Origin: Lentimicrobiaceae bacterium
Lineage (GTDB): Bacteria; Bacteroidota; Bacteroidia; Bacteroidales; SKPS01
Direction: 5' to 3'
Length of the DNA: 6,731 bases
Assembly (NCBI GenBank): GCA_007119395.1
Contig: SKPS01000069.1
Span: 1-6,731 of the forward strand
This document shows positions 6,413 through 6,731 of this stretch, in pieces; within the stretch, counting starts at the first letter, position 1, and each line of letters opens with the position of its first letter. The position numbers and the translations under genes were made by a program. The notes under the pieces were generated by a model. The model was not told the DNA's origin and made no database searches. It saw only the letters and a list, made by a program, of their open reading frames with translations.

Positions 6413-6731
6413 CATCGCCATTATTCTGGGCAGCGGACTGCACAAGTTGGCGGAAGAAGCAGATATTTCCCATCGATTTTCCTACCGTGAGATTCCCGGT
6501 TTCCCGGTACCGGAAGTAAAGGGGCATCACGGGGAGATGCTGTTCGGTCAATATGAAAATCGCGAAGTGATGATCCTCGACGGTCGCTTTCATTATTATG
6601 AAGGGTACTCGATGGAGGTGCTGGGGTTACCGGTAAGGGTAATGAAGATGCTTGGCGTATCCACTTTGTTTATCTCAAATGCGGCTGGCGGCATGCGGCC
6701 CGGATTTTCTGTCGGAGATCTGATGGTTGTC
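6351..6731 (+). CDS. punA: Purine nucleoside phosphorylase, N-terminal part (3' end outside window)
   Basis: This enzyme splits inosine and guanosine with phosphate into the base and ribose-1-phosphate (purine salvage, cytoplasm). The frame is open from the ATG at 6351 to the right edge, 127 codons of an expected ~270. It belongs to the trimeric NP-II (human-type) class. The visible signatures are IILGSGL (~23-29, phosphate loop), EIPGFPV, KGHHGEMLFG (~57-66), GRFHYYEGY (~78-86, phosphate- and ribose-contacting R/H/Y residues), PVRVMKMLG, SNAAGG and GDLMVV. The start lies inside lpxK: MLETIKKSTSWIRKRI matches the usual N-terminal helix, and no ATG, GTG or TTG occurs in frame between 6351 and the catalytic motif. 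The purine-binding half lies beyond the window, so guanosine/inosine specificity and completeness cannot be judged. The residues after GSGL are HKL, not the common GGL. Confidence 0.93.
   Translation, partial: MLETIKKSTSWIRKRITQTPDIAIILGSGLHKLAEEADISHRFSYREIPGFPVPEVKGHHGEMLFGQYENREVMILDGRFHYYEGYSMEVLGLPVRVMKMLGVSTLFISNAAGGMRPGFSVGDLMVV

Noticed and set aside
6354..6593. A 79-codon minus-strand frame at the right end
   Set aside because: It is antisense to the N-terminal catalytic motifs of the purine nucleoside phosphorylase and has no recognisable features.
1..6731. Mobile elements, CRISPR arrays, tRNA/rRNA genes, riboswitches, antiphage or toxin systems
   Set aside because: By reading both strands I found no transposase or integrase motifs, terminal inverted repeats, regularly spaced repeats or RNA-gene signatures. 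Non-coding gaps are all under 200 bp.

Overview
The window looks like a chromosomal segment from a Bacteroidota bacterium, most likely order Bacteroidales. The evidence is a C-terminal type IX secretion (T9SS type A) sorting domain, TAnnTTTG-type -7 promoter elements, no clear Shine-Dalgarno sequences, and gene neighbours typical of that group (an MCE protein near an OstA-like protein, Nif3 next to a C4 zinc-ribbon protein, lpxK followed by purine nucleoside phosphorylase). GC content is moderate and looks uniform by eye. I cannot name a genus.

Layout: (1) Positions 1-680 (+) hold the 3' part of an MCE/MlaD-like lipid-transport gene whose start lies outside the window. (2) It converges, across 84 bp, on a minus-strand block read from about 5155 down to 765. 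In transcription order this block contains a Nif3-like dinuclear-metal protein (5114-4020), a coiled-coil C4 zinc-ribbon protein (4001-3213), a small secreted T9SS cargo protein (3132-2404) and an OstA/LptA-like periplasmic protein (2303-765). The first two genes are 18 bp apart and surely co-transcribed. The later gaps of 80 and 97 bp leave room for extra promoters. (3) Positions 5115-5302 are a divergent promoter region. (4) From 5303 (+), lpxK is followed by a 62-nt-overlapping purine nucleoside phosphorylase gene that runs off the right edge.

Function: three genes concern the Gram-negative envelope. They are MCE (lipid traffic between membranes), OstA-like (periplasmic beta-jellyroll of the LPS-transport type) and LpxK (4'-kinase of lipid A synthesis). 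The T9SS cargo adds a surface or secreted product. Nif3, the zinc-ribbon protein and the phosphorylase are cytoplasmic housekeeping proteins.

Almost everything here is conserved core genome. I see no mobile element, CRISPR array, RNA gene, toxin/antiphage system or clear new system. The points most worth a second look are the lpxK/phosphorylase overlap, the near-leaderless lpxK promoter, an 11-bp direct repeat spaced exactly 21 bp upstream of the OstA-like gene, and the uncharacterised cysteine-pair domain of the T9SS cargo.
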